Of a stretch of DNA of 64,000 bases, positions 33,109-41,342 are shown piece by piece; the first letter of the stretch is position 1, and every line of letters starts with the position of its first letter. Source of the DNA: Hymenobacter lapidarius (GTDB taxonomy: Bacteria > Bacteroidota > Bacteroidia > Cytophagales > Hymenobacteraceae). The notes beneath the pieces were generated by a model. That model was given only the letters and a program-made list of their open reading frames with translations, was not told where the DNA came from and ran no database searches. The stretch covers positions 1 to 64,000 of the forward strand of contig NZ_MDZB01000067.1 of NCBI RefSeq assembly GCF_001816145.1, written 5' to 3'. The position numbers and the translations under genes are program-made.

Positions 33109-35589
33109 ATGAATACCCCCGAAAACCCCAAGGCTCCCCGCGCCAAGCGCGAAAAGTCCGAACCAACGGCCATCAGCCAGGAACAGGTGCTGAGCGCCTT
33201 CACCGAAAACCCCACCAAAGTCCTCGCCTATCGGCAGCTCTCGCGCCGTCTCGGCGTCACGACCAAGGGCCAGCGCGAGGAAATCTTCGCCCACATCAAG
33301 GTGCTGCGCAAGCAGGGTCTCATTACGCTGCTGCAGAACGACGAATACCGGCTGGCTGATACCGAAGCGGTGACTACGGCCCTCATGCCTTCTAACGCCC
33401 GCAAACCGACCAAAAAAGCCAGCCCGCCGGTGGAGCCGCCCCGCAACCGCTCGGTGCAGGCGCAGTTTGGCCAAGACCCCATTGTGCACCGCCGTCGCGC
33501 GGCCGGCTTTGACTACGTGGACGGCGACGACCGTCCCGAGCGCGCGCCGTCTAACACCATCATCGGCACCGTGGATTTGGCCACGCCCAACTTCGCCTTT
33601 GTGGTGCCCGAGGGCGTCGATGGTGGCGACGACATTCGCGTGTTCACCGACCAGCTCAAGTTTGCCCTGCAGGGCGACGTGGTGCGGGTGCGATTGCGCA
33701 GTGGCTCCCGCGACGGCCGCCCGATGGGCGACGTGGTGGAAGTGCTCAAGCGCGTGCGCCCCGAAGTGGTGGGCCGCATCCAGATTCAGGGCACGCTGGG
33801 CTTCGTGAAGGCCGACAACCGCAAGGTGTATTTCGACGTGTTTGTGCCGCCGCATCTGCTGCACGAGTCGCGCAACGGCGACAAGGTGCTGGTTCGCATC
33901 ACTGAGTTCCCGACCGACCCGAACCGGCAGCCGACCGGCGAGGTCGTCCGCAACTTCGGGCAGGCCGGCGGCAACGAGGCCGAGATAAACGCCATCATGG
34001 CCGAGTTCGGCTTGCCGTTTGAATTCCCGGAGGAAGTGCAGACCGAGTCCGAAGGCATCAGCGAGGTAATTTCGGAGGACGAAATTGCCCGCCGCCGCGA
34101 CTTCCGCAACGTCACCACCTTCACCATCGACCCGGCCGACGCCAAGGACTTCGACGACGCCTTGAGCATTGAGAAGCTGGAAAACGGTCATTGGGAAATC
34201 GGCGTGCACATCGCCGACGTGACCCACTACGTGCGCCCCGGCACCGAGCTGGAGCGCGAGGGCAAGCACCGCGCTACGTCGGTGTACCTCGTCGACCGCG
34301 TGATTCCCATGCTGCCCGAGCGCCTGAGCAACGGCCTGTGCTCGCTGCGGCCCCACGAGGACAAGCTGACGTTCTCGGCCGTGTTTGAGCTGGACGAAGA
34401 CGGCAAGCTCTACGAGTCGTGGTTTGGCAAAACCATCATTCACTCCGACCGCCGCTTCAGCTACGAGGAGGCGCAGGAGCGCATCGAGAGCAAAGCCGGC
34501 GACCATGCCGAGCACATCAACGTGATGAACGACATGGCGCACAAAATCTGCGCCCAGCGCTTCAAGCAGGGGGCCATCACCTTCGAAACGCAGGAGGTGA
34601 AGTTCCGCCTGGACGAAGCCGGCAAGCCCCTGGGCGTGTACGTGAAGGAGCGCAAGGACGCGCACAAGATGATTGAGGAGTTCATGCTGCTGGCCAACCG
34701 CAAGGTGGCCGAGTTCGTGTTCAACCTCAAAAAGACCAAGCCGCGCTTCACCATGGTGTACCGCACCCACGACGCGCCCGAGCCCGAACGCCTCCAGACC
34801 TTCGCCCTCTTCGCCCAGAAATTCGGCTACAAGCTGAAGCTGGAAAACCCGAAAAAAATCAGCACCGAGCTCAACAACCTCAGCTCCGAGGTGATGGGCA
34901 AGCCCGAGCAGAACGTGCTGCAGGGCCTGGCCATTCGGACCATGGCCAAGGCCATTTACAGCACCGAGCCGCTGGGCCACTTCGGCTTGGCCTTCGACCA
35001 CTACTCGCACTTCACCTCGCCCATCCGCCGCTACCCCGACATGATGGCTCACCGCCTGTTGGAGCACTACCTGCTGGGCGGCAAGAACGTGCCCATCGAC
35101 CCTGTGGAGGAAGAGTGCAAGCACTCCTCGGCCCGCGAAAAACTCGCGGCCAACGCCGAGCGCGCCAGCATCAAGTTCAAGCAGGTGGAGTTCATGGCCG
35201 ATGAAATCGGCAACACGTTCAAGGGTGTGGTGTCGGGCCTGACGGAGCGCGGCATGTACATTGAAATCGAGGAGAACAAGTGCGAAGGCATGGTCCGCAT
35301 CAGCGACATTCCCGGCGACTTCTACGAGCTCGACAAGGACAATTACCGCATTGTTGGCAAGAACAACAAGCGCATCATCCAGTTCGGCGACGAGATGATG
35401 GTGGTCGTAAAATCCGCCAACCTGCTCGACCGCACCATCGACTTCGAGCTGGTCGACGACCGCCCCGACGACGTGAAAAAGCGCGAAGCCGACGAGCGTA
35501 AGCAGCGCGGCAGCGAGCCCCGCGGCTACCGCGACCACAGCGGCGGCAAGGGCGGAAGTAAGGGCGGCTTTAAGGGCAAGCGCCGGTAA
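33109..35589 (+). CDS. rnr: Ribonuclease R
   Basis: The 826-residue 3'-5' exoribonuclease degrades structured RNA. An N-terminal winged-helix region (SQEQVLSAFTENPTKVLAYRQLSRRLG) and cold-shock-type domains precede the RNB catalytic core, whose four acidic residues are in IDPADAKDFDDALS. Later motifs include YVRPGTELEREGKHRATSVYL, RVIPMLPERLSNGLCSL, FTSPIRRYPDMMAH and a C-terminal S1 domain (GNTFKGVVSGLTERGMYIEIEENKCEGMV). The tail is basic and glycine-rich (GGKGGSKGGFKGKRR), usual for RNase R. The ATG at 33109 is preferred to earlier in-frame starts. Confidence 0.95.
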   Translation: MNTPENPKAPRAKREKSEPTAISQEQVLSAFTENPTKVLAYRQLSRRLGVTTKGQREEIFAHIKVLRKQGLITLLQNDEYRLADTEAVTTALMPSNARKPTKKASPPVEPPRNRSVQAQFGQDPIVHRRRAAGFDYVDGDDRPERAPSNTIIGTVDLATPNFAFVVPEGVDGGDDIRVFTDQLKFALQGDVVRVRLRSGSRDGRPMGDVVEVLKRVRPEVVGRIQIQGTLGFVKADNRKVYFDVFVPPHLLHESRNGDKVLVRITEFPTDPNRQPTGEVVRNFGQAGGNEAEINAIMAEFGLPFEFPEEVQTESEGISEVISEDEIARRRDFRNVTTFTIDPADAKDFDDALSIEKLENGHWEIGVHIADVTHYVRPGTELEREGKHRATSVYLVDRVIPMLPERLSNGLCSLRPHEDKLTFSAVFELDEDGKLYESWFGKTIIHSDRRFSYEEAQERIESKAGDHAEHINVMNDMAHKICAQRFKQGAITFETQEVKFRLDEAGKPLGVYVKERKDAHKMIEEFMLLANRKVAEFVFNLKKTKPRFTMVYRTHDAPEPERLQTFALFAQKFGYKLKLENPKKISTELNNLSSEVMGKPEQNVLQGLAIRTMAKAIYSTEPLGHFGLAFDHYSHFTSPIRRYPDMMAHRLLEHYLLGGKNVPIDPVEEECKHSSAREKLAANAERASIKFKQVEFMADEIGNTFKGVVSGLTERGMYIEIEENKCEGMVRISDIPGDFYELDKDNYRIVGKNNKRIIQFGDEMMVVVKSANLLDRTIDFELVDDRPDDVKKREADERKQRGSEPRGYRDHSGGKGGSKGGFKGKRR

Positions 35590-35783
35590 ACCTCACCCTT
35601 GCCGGGCACGGCCCCGGCCCCTCTCCAAAAGAGAGGGGAGCCTCATGATTTCTAAAGTCCCGACTCAACCCAGAGTCGGGACTTTTTTGTTAATGCCAGC
35701 AAAACCAAACCTCCCACTCTAATGCCTCTCGGCTCCCCTCTCTTTTGGAGAGGGGGTGGGGCCGTGCCCGGCAGGGGTGAGGT
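35590..35783. repeat. Outer palindrome wrapped around a terminator (second example)
   Basis: ACCTCACCCTTGCCGGGCAC-GGCCCC...CTCTCC pairs with GGAGAGGGG...GGGGCCG-TGCCCGGCAGGGGTGAGGT, arms ~53 bases. Terminator 35654-35688 lies in the loop. Layout equals 29401-29559. Confidence 0.9.
35654..35688 (+). terminator. Rho-independent terminator after rnr
   Basis: AAAGTCCCGACTC / GAGTCGGGACTTTTTT, perfect stem with a six-base loop. Confidence 0.88.
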
Positions 35784-35839
35784 TTGCCCGCGTGGGTTCG
35801 CCCGCGCAATGCCAGGTAAGCCCGTTCTTTGCACCACCT

Positions 35840-36811
35840 ATGACCCCAGCCGACTTCCCCGCTAACATCACCGCCGCCCTCGCCCAGCTCGACTACGGCC
35901 AAGCCCCGGAAACCCTCTACGCGCCCATCCGCTACATCATGGGCCTGGGCGGCAAGCGCATCCGCCCGCTGCTCACGCTGCTCGGCGCCCACCTCTTCAC
36001 CGATGAGCTTGGCGGCATCATCAAGCCCGCTCTGGCCACCGAAGTCTTCCACAACTTCACCCTGCTGCACGACGACCTGATGGACCAAGCGCCCCTGCGC
36101 CGCGGCCAGGCCACCGTGCACGAAAAGTGGAACCCCAACGTGGCCATCCTCTCGGGCGACGTGATGCTGGTGCGCGCCTACGAGTTGTTCCTGGACGTGC
36201 CGCCGGCGCTGCTGCCCACCATTCTGCAGCGCTTCGGTCAGACGGCGGCCGAGGTCTGCGAGGGCCAGCAGTGGGACATGAATTTCGAGACCGAAGCCCA
36301 GGTGAGCATCGCCCAATACCTGGACATGATTCGCCTGAAAACGGCCGTTCTCCTGGGTTTCTGCTTGGAGCTGGGCGCTCGCCTGGCCGGCGCCACAGAG
36401 GAGGATGCCGAGCACCTCCGTCAGTTCGGCACCGACATCGGCCTGGCTTTCCAGCTGCGCGACGACCTGCTGGACGTGTACGGCGACGCTGCCACCTTCG
36501 GCAAGCGCGTGGGCGGCGACATCGTTGCCAACAAAAAGACCTTTCTGCTGCTCACCGCCCAGGCCCAGGCCAACGAGGCGCAGCAGACCATCCTGCGCCA
36601 GCTCATGGCCCAGCCCGTGACCGATGCCGACGCCAAGGTAGCGGCCGTGCGCGCCATCTACGACGAGCTCGAAATACGCCCGCAGACGGAGGCGCTTATC
36701 AACGACTACTTCCAGGATGCCCTGCAGCACCTGGAGCGCGTAGAAGCGTCCGTTGAGCGCAAGGTGCCCTTGCATGAGCTGGCGCTCCAGCTCATGGACC
36801 GCGAGAGCTAG
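35840..36811 (+). CDS. Polyprenyl synthetase family protein (trans-prenyltransferase)
   Basis: The 323-residue enzyme condenses IPP onto allylic diphosphates to make long-chain prenyl diphosphates for quinones or other isoprenoids. Motifs: GGKRIRPLLTLL, first Asp-rich motif LLHDDLMDQAPLRRG, GDVMLVRAYELF, and the second Asp-rich motif FQLRDDLLDVYGD, followed by GKRVGGDIVANKKTFLLL. Length is typical of octaprenyl/heptaprenyl-type synthases; chain length cannot be read from sequence alone. The ATG at 35840 avoids the repeat-derived upstream extension. Confidence 0.93.
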   Translation: MTPADFPANITAALAQLDYGQAPETLYAPIRYIMGLGGKRIRPLLTLLGAHLFTDELGGIIKPALATEVFHNFTLLHDDLMDQAPLRRGQATVHEKWNPNVAILSGDVMLVRAYELFLDVPPALLPTILQRFGQTAAEVCEGQQWDMNFETEAQVSIAQYLDMIRLKTAVLLGFCLELGARLAGATEEDAEHLRQFGTDIGLAFQLRDDLLDVYGDAATFGKRVGGDIVANKKTFLLLTAQAQANEAQQTILRQLMAQPVTDADAKVAAVRAIYDELEIRPQTEALINDYFQDALQHLERVEASVERKVPLHELALQLMDRES

Positions 36812-36832
36812 GCGCCCCGTTTACTTATGCCT

Positions 36833-36890
36833 GTAGCACATGCTTTCGCTTGTGCCCTCCCTCACTACGCACAAGCTGAAGCATGTGCTA
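36833..36890. repeat. Palindromic element, GTAGC-CA-GCTTTAGCTTG family (copy 3, short)
   Basis: GTAGCACATGCTTTCGCTTG mirrored by CAAGCTGAAGCATGTGCTA with a ~18-base centre. The rhomboid gene's first ATG (36883) lies within the right arm. Confidence 0.85.
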
Positions 36891-37557
36891 TATCCCCAAT
36901 TCCGTGCTCGACCCTATTATCATTCTCATCGGCCTCACGGTCGCCATATCCGCCTACGCCTGGTCGAAAGACGAGCTCATGAACGCCTGGATACTGGAGC
37001 CCTACCGCATGGCCCGCTCCGGCGGCCAGTGGCACCGCCTGCTCACCTCCGGCTTCCTGCACGCCGACTGGGCCCACCTACTCTTCAACATGTTTGCCTT
37101 CTACTCCTTCGGTCCGGTGGTGCTCCGCACGCTGGTGGAGGGCTACGGCGAGGGCGCGGGCCTCGGCCTGTTTCTGCTGCTTTACCTGGGCGGCATCATC
37201 ATCTCCGATTTGCCCACCTACTTCCGCCACCGCAACGACCCCGGCTACCGCAGCCTCGGCGCTTCGGGCGGCGTATCGTCGGTGCTGTTTGCCAGCATCC
37301 TGCTGTTCCCGGTGAACAACAACGGCGGCGGCATCATCATCTTCCCCATCCCGATTCCCATTCAGCCCTTCGTGTTCGGCATCCTCTACCTGGCCTATTC
37401 CTGGTACATGGGCCGCCGCCGGGGCGACAACATCAACCACGACGCCCACTTCTACGGCGCGCTCTACGGCGTGGTATTGCTGCTGGCCCTCATGCCTGCT
37501 GCCGCCCCAGAGTTTGTCAGCCAGATAAGCATGTTTATTCAGTCAAAGCTTTCATAA
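36883..37557 (+). CDS. Rhomboid family intramembrane serine protease
   Basis: The 224-residue membrane protein has six or seven hydrophobic segments. The catalytic Ser is in LGASGGVSSVLFA (GxSG) and the catalytic His in DAHFYGALYGVV, on the expected helices; HRLLTSGFLHADWAHLLFNM (rhomboid HxxxN-type segment) is upstream. Rhomboids cleave membrane-anchored substrates; target unknown. The start is uncertain: the ATG at 36883 falls in a palindromic repeat and GTG at 36904 is an alternative. Either keeps all helices. Confidence 0.92.
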   Translation: MCYIPNSVLDPIIILIGLTVAISAYAWSKDELMNAWILEPYRMARSGGQWHRLLTSGFLHADWAHLLFNMFAFYSFGPVVLRTLVEGYGEGAGLGLFLLLYLGGIIISDLPTYFRHRNDPGYRSLGASGGVSSVLFASILLFPVNNNGGGIIIFPIPIPIQPFVFGILYLAYSWYMGRRRGDNINHDAHFYGALYGVVLLLALMPAAAPEFVSQISMFIQSKLS

Positions 37558-37652
37558 TCAATACTTTGTGTTATTGAATCTGCTTTATTATATCTATTTT
37601 CAGGGCGCTGCGTATTTGGGGCAAGTTGTTTCTTTCATTTGACCCTTTCACC

Positions 37653-37922
37653 ATGACAACCCTTCGTCACTTCACTTCGCGTTTGCCGCTCGCGGCTCTG
37701 ATGCTCCCTTTGATGCTACTGTTCACTTCCTGTGATGGTCGCAATGACAACGGTAGCCTTTCCATCTTTGGCGTGCTTTACGTCATCATGGCCATTGCAG
37801 CCTTGGTTAGCCTGCTCAAGCAGGACTGGAGCCTCACCAAAAAGTTTATTTGGGGTGCCATCATCTGGTTCTTCCCCTTTGGCGGTTCTATTATCTACTT
37901 CCTGTTTTCAGGTCGGAAGTAA
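37653..37922 (+). CDS. Small PLDc_N-type membrane lipoprotein
   Basis: The 89-residue protein begins with a lipoprotein-like signal (LPLAALMLPLMLLFTSC) followed by a short polar linker. Two hydrophobic segments come next: LSIFGVLYVIMAIAALVSLL and KKFIWGAIIWFFPFGGSIIYFLF. The second segment with WFFPFGGSIIYF is the PLDc_N (phospholipase D nuclease N-terminal-like) motif found in many tiny membrane proteins of unknown role. A terminator follows. GC is slightly lower than neighbours. Confidence 0.8.
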   Translation: MTTLRHFTSRLPLAALMLPLMLLFTSCDGRNDNGSLSIFGVLYVIMAIAALVSLLKQDWSLTKKFIWGAIIWFFPFGGSIIYFLFSGRK

Positions 37923-37942
37923 TCGCTCAAAAGAATACCAAT

Positions 37943-37978
37943 AAAAAGCCCCGGCCAGTCACTTGGCCGGGGCTTTTT
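37943..37978. terminator. Bidirectional terminator
   Basis: AAAAAGCCCCGGCCA / TGGCCGGGGCTTTTT, seven-base loop, between convergent genes. Confidence 0.9.
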
Positions 37979-38032
37979 GCTGGGTTGAAGTTACGGGTTG
38001 GCACTGCAGCCCAAGCACTAGGCAGACTCTTT

Positions 38033-38656
38033 CTATTGATTGAGCAGCCGCTTTTTTTCGAGCCGCGCCACGCCGCGCAGCAGTTCGCCGCTGTTCGTAA
38101 TCTGGGTCATCTGCCAATGGTCGCCCAGGCGGCGCAGCTTCACTTCCACCACCATCGTGGTGTCGTACTTGGGCTGCGATACTTCCAGGCCCACGTAAGC
38201 ATTGTCGCCTTCCTCGCGGCTGTACTTGATGCCTTTAAACTCGCTGTCGGCGCTCACCACGCGGCTGGCCAGCCCGGTCAGCGAGAGGTTCATCACGCGC
38301 TTCGGTGCTGCCTCAGCCGCCGCTTGTAGCGAGCCCGTCTCCACGTAGCGCTCCACCTCTTTGTGAGCCGCTTTGGCCAGGGCCGGCTTCAGCATTCGCA
38401 ATGCCCCGCCCATCATCATCCCACCGCCCGGCACCAGCGACGCTAGCGCCGAGCCCTGCTGGGCCACGTCGTCCATCAAGTGGCTGGTCACGCTGCTCAC
38501 GTCCACGTACTTCTTAAATGCGGCCATGTCGTGCGACTGCACGGCCGCCGCCGCCATCACCAGCGCGCCTTCTGGCCCGTTCTTCACGCTCCGGTAGTAG
38601 TAGTATCCCCCGGCCCCCAGGGCTATCAGCAATACAAGCAATAGTAGTTTTTTCAT
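38033..38656 (-). CDS. DUF2939-like membrane-anchored protein
   Basis: The 207-residue protein has one N-terminal anchor (KKLLLLVLLIALGAGGYYYYR) and an otherwise soluble body. The pattern GPEGALVMAAAAVQSHDMAAFKKYVDVSSV and the end WQMTQITNSGELLRGVARLEKKRLLNQ resemble DUF2939, a family of unknown function on the outer face of the inner membrane. Methionine/glycine-rich stretch GGGMMMGGALRM lies mid-protein. It stands alone on the minus strand and ends at a bidirectional terminator. Confidence 0.75.
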   Translation of the reverse strand: MKKLLLLVLLIALGAGGYYYYRSVKNGPEGALVMAAAAVQSHDMAAFKKYVDVSSVTSHLMDDVAQQGSALASLVPGGGMMMGGALRMLKPALAKAAHKEVERYVETGSLQAAAEAAPKRVMNLSLTGLASRVVSADSEFKGIKYSREEGDNAYVGLEVSQPKYDTTMVVEVKLRRLGDHWQMTQITNSGELLRGVARLEKKRLLNQ

Positions 38657-38829
38657 GGATGCCTAAGCAATAAAGTTGAGCCACAAAATTACTTCAAACC
38701 TTGGGTTTAGACGGTGCTGTCGTATGGCATCCTGCCTCCAGTTGCTGATTGATAGAAAGCGGCAATAAGTCCGGGCATACCATAGGGGTGGGGCGTATTT
38801 GTTGCCTTTTGAAGCCTTATCCTTGCGCC

Positions 38830-39693
38830 ATGCTTCCCCCCTCCAATAACCTCCCTGCGCCTTCGCACCCGGAAGTGCACGGCCACCGCGGATGTCGCGG
38901 CCTGCGCCCCGAAAACACCTTGCCTGCCTTCCTGCACGCCCTGTCACTAGGGGTCGATGTTATCGAACTAGACGTCGTCATCTCGGCCGATAAACAAGTC
39001 GTCGTATCCCACGAACCCTGGCTCAACCCGCTCATTTGCCTCGACCCCACTGGCGAATCCATCCCGTTGGCTGATGGTCGGAACTACAACTTATACCAGC
39101 TGCCCTACGCCACCATCCGACGTTGCAACTGCGGCCAGCTTCGTCACCCCAGCTTCCCGGAGCAGGTCTCTCAGCCTGCCCATAAACCTCTGCTGAGCGA
39201 GGTGTTTTCTGCCTTGGAAAGCGCCACACTCCGCCTCGGCCGGCCGCCTGCCAAATACTCCGTCGAGATAAAATCCAGCCCAGCGGGAGACAGCCTGTCC
39301 CACCCGCCACCACCTGAATTTCTTGCCCTGGTGCTGGCCGAGCTTGCCGCAGCCGAGGTTTTGGAGCGTACTACACTGCTGTGTTTTGATGCGCGCATCC
39401 TCCAACTGGCCCACCGCCTACAGCCTGATTTAGCCACTTGCTTCCTGGTCGAAGACCAGTTGCCGTGGGCATCAAGCCTGCACCAACTCGGCTACCTTCC
39501 CACCACTTTTGGCCCCAATGCAGCGACCATAACTCCCGCCGCCGTTCATGCTTTGCGGAGAGAGTTTCCCAGCCTCCGCTTAGTGCCCTGGACTGTAAAC
39601 GACCCTGCCGATATGCTACGCCTGCTGGCTTTGGGCGTGGACGGCATGACAACCGATTACCCGGACCGGTTGCTCTCACTGCTTCCTGCTTAG
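38830..39693 (+). CDS. Glycerophosphodiester phosphodiesterase
   Basis: The 287-residue TIM-barrel enzyme hydrolyses deacylated phospholipids to glycerol-3-phosphate and an alcohol. Key motifs: GHRGCRGLRPENTLPAFLHAL with the catalytic His and Arg-Gly and the Glu-Asn-Thr, VDVIELDVVISADKQVVVSHEP with the metal Glu/Asp and second His, YSVEIKSSP (third metal Glu), and VPWTVNDPADMLRLLALGVDGMTTDYPDRL at the end. No signal peptide, so cytoplasmic. Codon use is less biased than in neighbours. The next 280 bp are AT-rich. Confidence 0.93.
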   Translation: MLPPSNNLPAPSHPEVHGHRGCRGLRPENTLPAFLHALSLGVDVIELDVVISADKQVVVSHEPWLNPLICLDPTGESIPLADGRNYNLYQLPYATIRRCNCGQLRHPSFPEQVSQPAHKPLLSEVFSALESATLRLGRPPAKYSVEIKSSPAGDSLSHPPPPEFLALVLAELAAAEVLERTTLLCFDARILQLAHRLQPDLATCFLVEDQLPWASSLHQLGYLPTTFGPNAATITPAAVHALRREFPSLRLVPWTVNDPADMLRLLALGVDGMTTDYPDRLLSLLPA

Positions 39694-39776
39694 CAAACGG
39701 AATTCCCTGCGTGGTACAAACAGTTATATATGCCTCCTAATCTTGGCCTGCTGTATTCAGCACGCCTTTTTCTTTT

Positions 39777-39963
39777 TGTAACACAATGCTAAAAAAGAGT
39801 TACAAATAAAATATGTAACACAGTAATGATACATAAATTATACATTGTACTTACGTAAAATATGTTTTACATTATACTGTAATGCTATAATTATGTAACC
39901 TAAAAACAACACCAAATTTGTTTAATTGATGAACACTGTACATATTTGCATAAGCGTTACACA
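39777..39963. promoter_or_regulatory. Array of TGTAAC/GTTACA motifs upstream of HTH gene
   Basis: Exact copies lie at TGTAAC 39777, GTTACA 39799, TGTAAC 39814, TGTAAC 39894 and GTTACA 39956, with looser copies (TGTAC, TTTACA, TGTAATG) between, all in AT-rich DNA. Three more are inside the following gene (40215, 40227, 40238). They could be operators for the HTH protein encoded next. Confidence 0.55.
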
Positions 39964-39974
39964 CTGCGTTCATT

Positions 39975-40361
39975 ATGCCACATCAAGGGGAAATCCTTCA
40001 GGAAGCCATCAAAAACAGCGGCATTTCCATTACGCGTATCGTAGAGGAACTGGGCATTACACGTCCAACAATCTATCGTAAATTCAAAGAGGAAACAATT
40101 GATTACAACTTCGTAAAAAGAATAGGCGAGATTATTAATCACGACTTTTCAAATGACTTTACAGTTGTTCAGCAATCGTCTCTTCCATTTGTACCAACTG
40201 GTGTTAAACCTATTGTTACAAGTAGTGTTACACCTCGTGTAACATTTCCCTCAAACATCGAATCTGACTCATCTAAGCAGCTTTTAGTGCTTCAGTCCAA
40301 GTACATAGCCCTTTTGGAGTCCTACAATGAGCTCCTGCTAAAAGTGTATGGTCCTAAGTGA
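39975..40361 (+). CDS. Small HTH DNA-binding protein with coiled-coil tail
   Basis: The 128-residue protein has an N-terminal helix-turn-helix (ILQEAIKNSGISITRIVEELGITRPTIYRKFKEETIDYNF), a low-complexity Ser/Thr/Val/Pro linker, and a C-terminal helix (LLVLQSKYIALLESYNELLLKV) that could dimerise. This form is common in Bacteroidota as an orphan or mobile-element regulator; target unknown. The gene and its surroundings are much richer in AT than the rest of the window and carry a dense TGTAAC/GTTACA array, three copies inside the linker-coding part itself. The stop is 8 bases before a parS site. Confidence 0.8.
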   Translation: MPHQGEILQEAIKNSGISITRIVEELGITRPTIYRKFKEETIDYNFVKRIGEIINHDFSNDFTVVQQSSLPFVPTGVKPIVTSSVTPRVTFPSNIESDSSKQLLVLQSKYIALLESYNELLLKVYGPK

Positions 40362-40368
40362 CAAAAAT

Positions 40369-40384
40369 GTTCCACGTGAAACAT
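40369..40384. promoter_or_regulatory. parS centromere-like site
   Basis: TGTTCCACGTGAAACA matches the 16-bp bacterial parS consensus (TGTTnCACGTGAAACA), the binding site of ParB in chromosome segregation, and extends to a longer palindrome (AAAAATG on the left, CATTTTT on the right). parS sites cluster near oriC. parA/parB are not in the window. Confidence 0.8.
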
Positions 40385-40489
40385 TTTTGTTCACGGGTTG
40401 GCTAGAGTTTCACCGCGAAAAGGGCGACTATTCACGTGTGAAAGGCGATTTCGATGTCTTGTCGAAATTCAAAAAAACGAAGAGCAGAG

Positions 40490-40830
40490 TCTAATTGGGT
40501 TTATAAGGACAAGCCCAATAAAGCATGCTGTCGCCGCCGAACGTATTGTGGTACTTAGGTAGGGTGCGTACTTTGGGTTCCTATGATTCGGCGATGCAAG
40601 CGCCAGGCGCGTAGGCCTTATAAGCCTGCCCGAATAAGAACTGTTATGTGAAGCAGCTAACCTGCGGAACGACTGGCTCTGCTCGGAGGAGGTGGTTTTC
40701 TCCACTTGCGGGATAGGCCTAAGTACACAGTGAAAGTGAGTGCGCACTAAGCCAAGTAGCCGCAGAGCAGGACTTCCAATTGCGGCAGAAGCAGGGTGCT
40801 GCCACCTCTGCCAATTGCTACACACCGAAT
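40490..40830. ncRNA. Probable structured RNA, family unknown
   Basis: No convincing protein is encoded between 40362 and 40961. A long-range stem TGTG-GTACTTAGG (40547-40559) with CCTAAGTACACA (40718-40729) closes a domain with inner hairpins: GTTC...ATTCGG (40577-40591) with CCGAAT...GAAC (40630-40641) and AGGC/GCCT (40613-40627). Outside it, CAATTG-GGCAGA / TCTGCC-CAATTG (40777-40817) is a strong hairpin. Composition is mixed rather than codon-like. I considered 6S RNA, RNase P RNA and tmRNA; none of their conserved sequences is visible, so the class and strand stay open. Confidence 0.5.
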
Positions 40831-40961
40831 GATTCTCTTAAATAAGAAAACGTTGTAGCCTGAATACGCCACCAAGGCGCAGGACATGCAGGGCAAGAGC
40901 AAAGCAGCTGCGCAAAAATTCCCAAATCTGGGGGTAGGGCAAGCGATGAAAGCTAAGCAGC

Positions 40962-41273
40962 CTACAGGAAAATGACTTCTTTAATGACTGTTTCGCCGAC
41001 CTCAGCGTTGATGAGCTCAGCCACTCGGGTCTTGGCCATGAGTAGCTCGTGCTTGAGGGGCGCGGAAGTGAGGCGGACAAAAAGCCTGCCTTGGTTAACG
41101 TAGACTTCTTTGGTCTTTAGAGCAACGGCCTTCCCCATGACCCGCTCCCAACTCGATACCACCGTCACCTCATTAAGCTTGCCCTGGAGGCGGTAAGTCC
41201 GCACCAATGCCTCAAGCCCCTCCTTGAGGGAAATGTCGCCGGAGCGAGAAGGGGATGAGGGCTTTTTTACCAT
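40962..41273 (-). CDS. DUF721 (DciA-like) protein
   Basis: The 103-residue protein fits DUF721: ISLKEGLEALVRTYRLQGKLNEVTVVSSWERVMGKAVALKT and LFVRLTSAPLKHELLMAKTRVAELINAEVG. Members include DciA, the replicative helicase loader/operator in bacteria lacking DnaC/DnaI. It lies next to recF, in the same direction, a pairing common in Bacteroidota, and near the parS site, which suggests an origin-proximal replication cluster. No signal or membrane segment. Confidence 0.88.
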   Translation of the reverse strand: MVKKPSSPSRSGDISLKEGLEALVRTYRLQGKLNEVTVVSSWERVMGKAVALKTKEVYVNQGRLFVRLTSAPLKHELLMAKTRVAELINAEVGETVIKEVIFL

Positions 41274-41342
41274 GCAGACAGACCAAAAGGAGCAGGCAGA
41301 ACATCCTGCTTTTGGTGCTGCAAAGGTAGCGCTGCGCAGCGG

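Noticed and set aside
33082..35538. Very long open frame on the minus strand opposite rnr
   Set aside because: It is the mirror of a GC-rich, strongly biased gene; the protein is Val/His/Ala-rich with no domain, while RNase R on the plus strand has all motifs.
40469..40825. 118-residue open frame on the minus strand
   Set aside because: No domain, odd composition (Ser/Arg/Leu rich), and the DNA shows strong RNA-like pairing instead.
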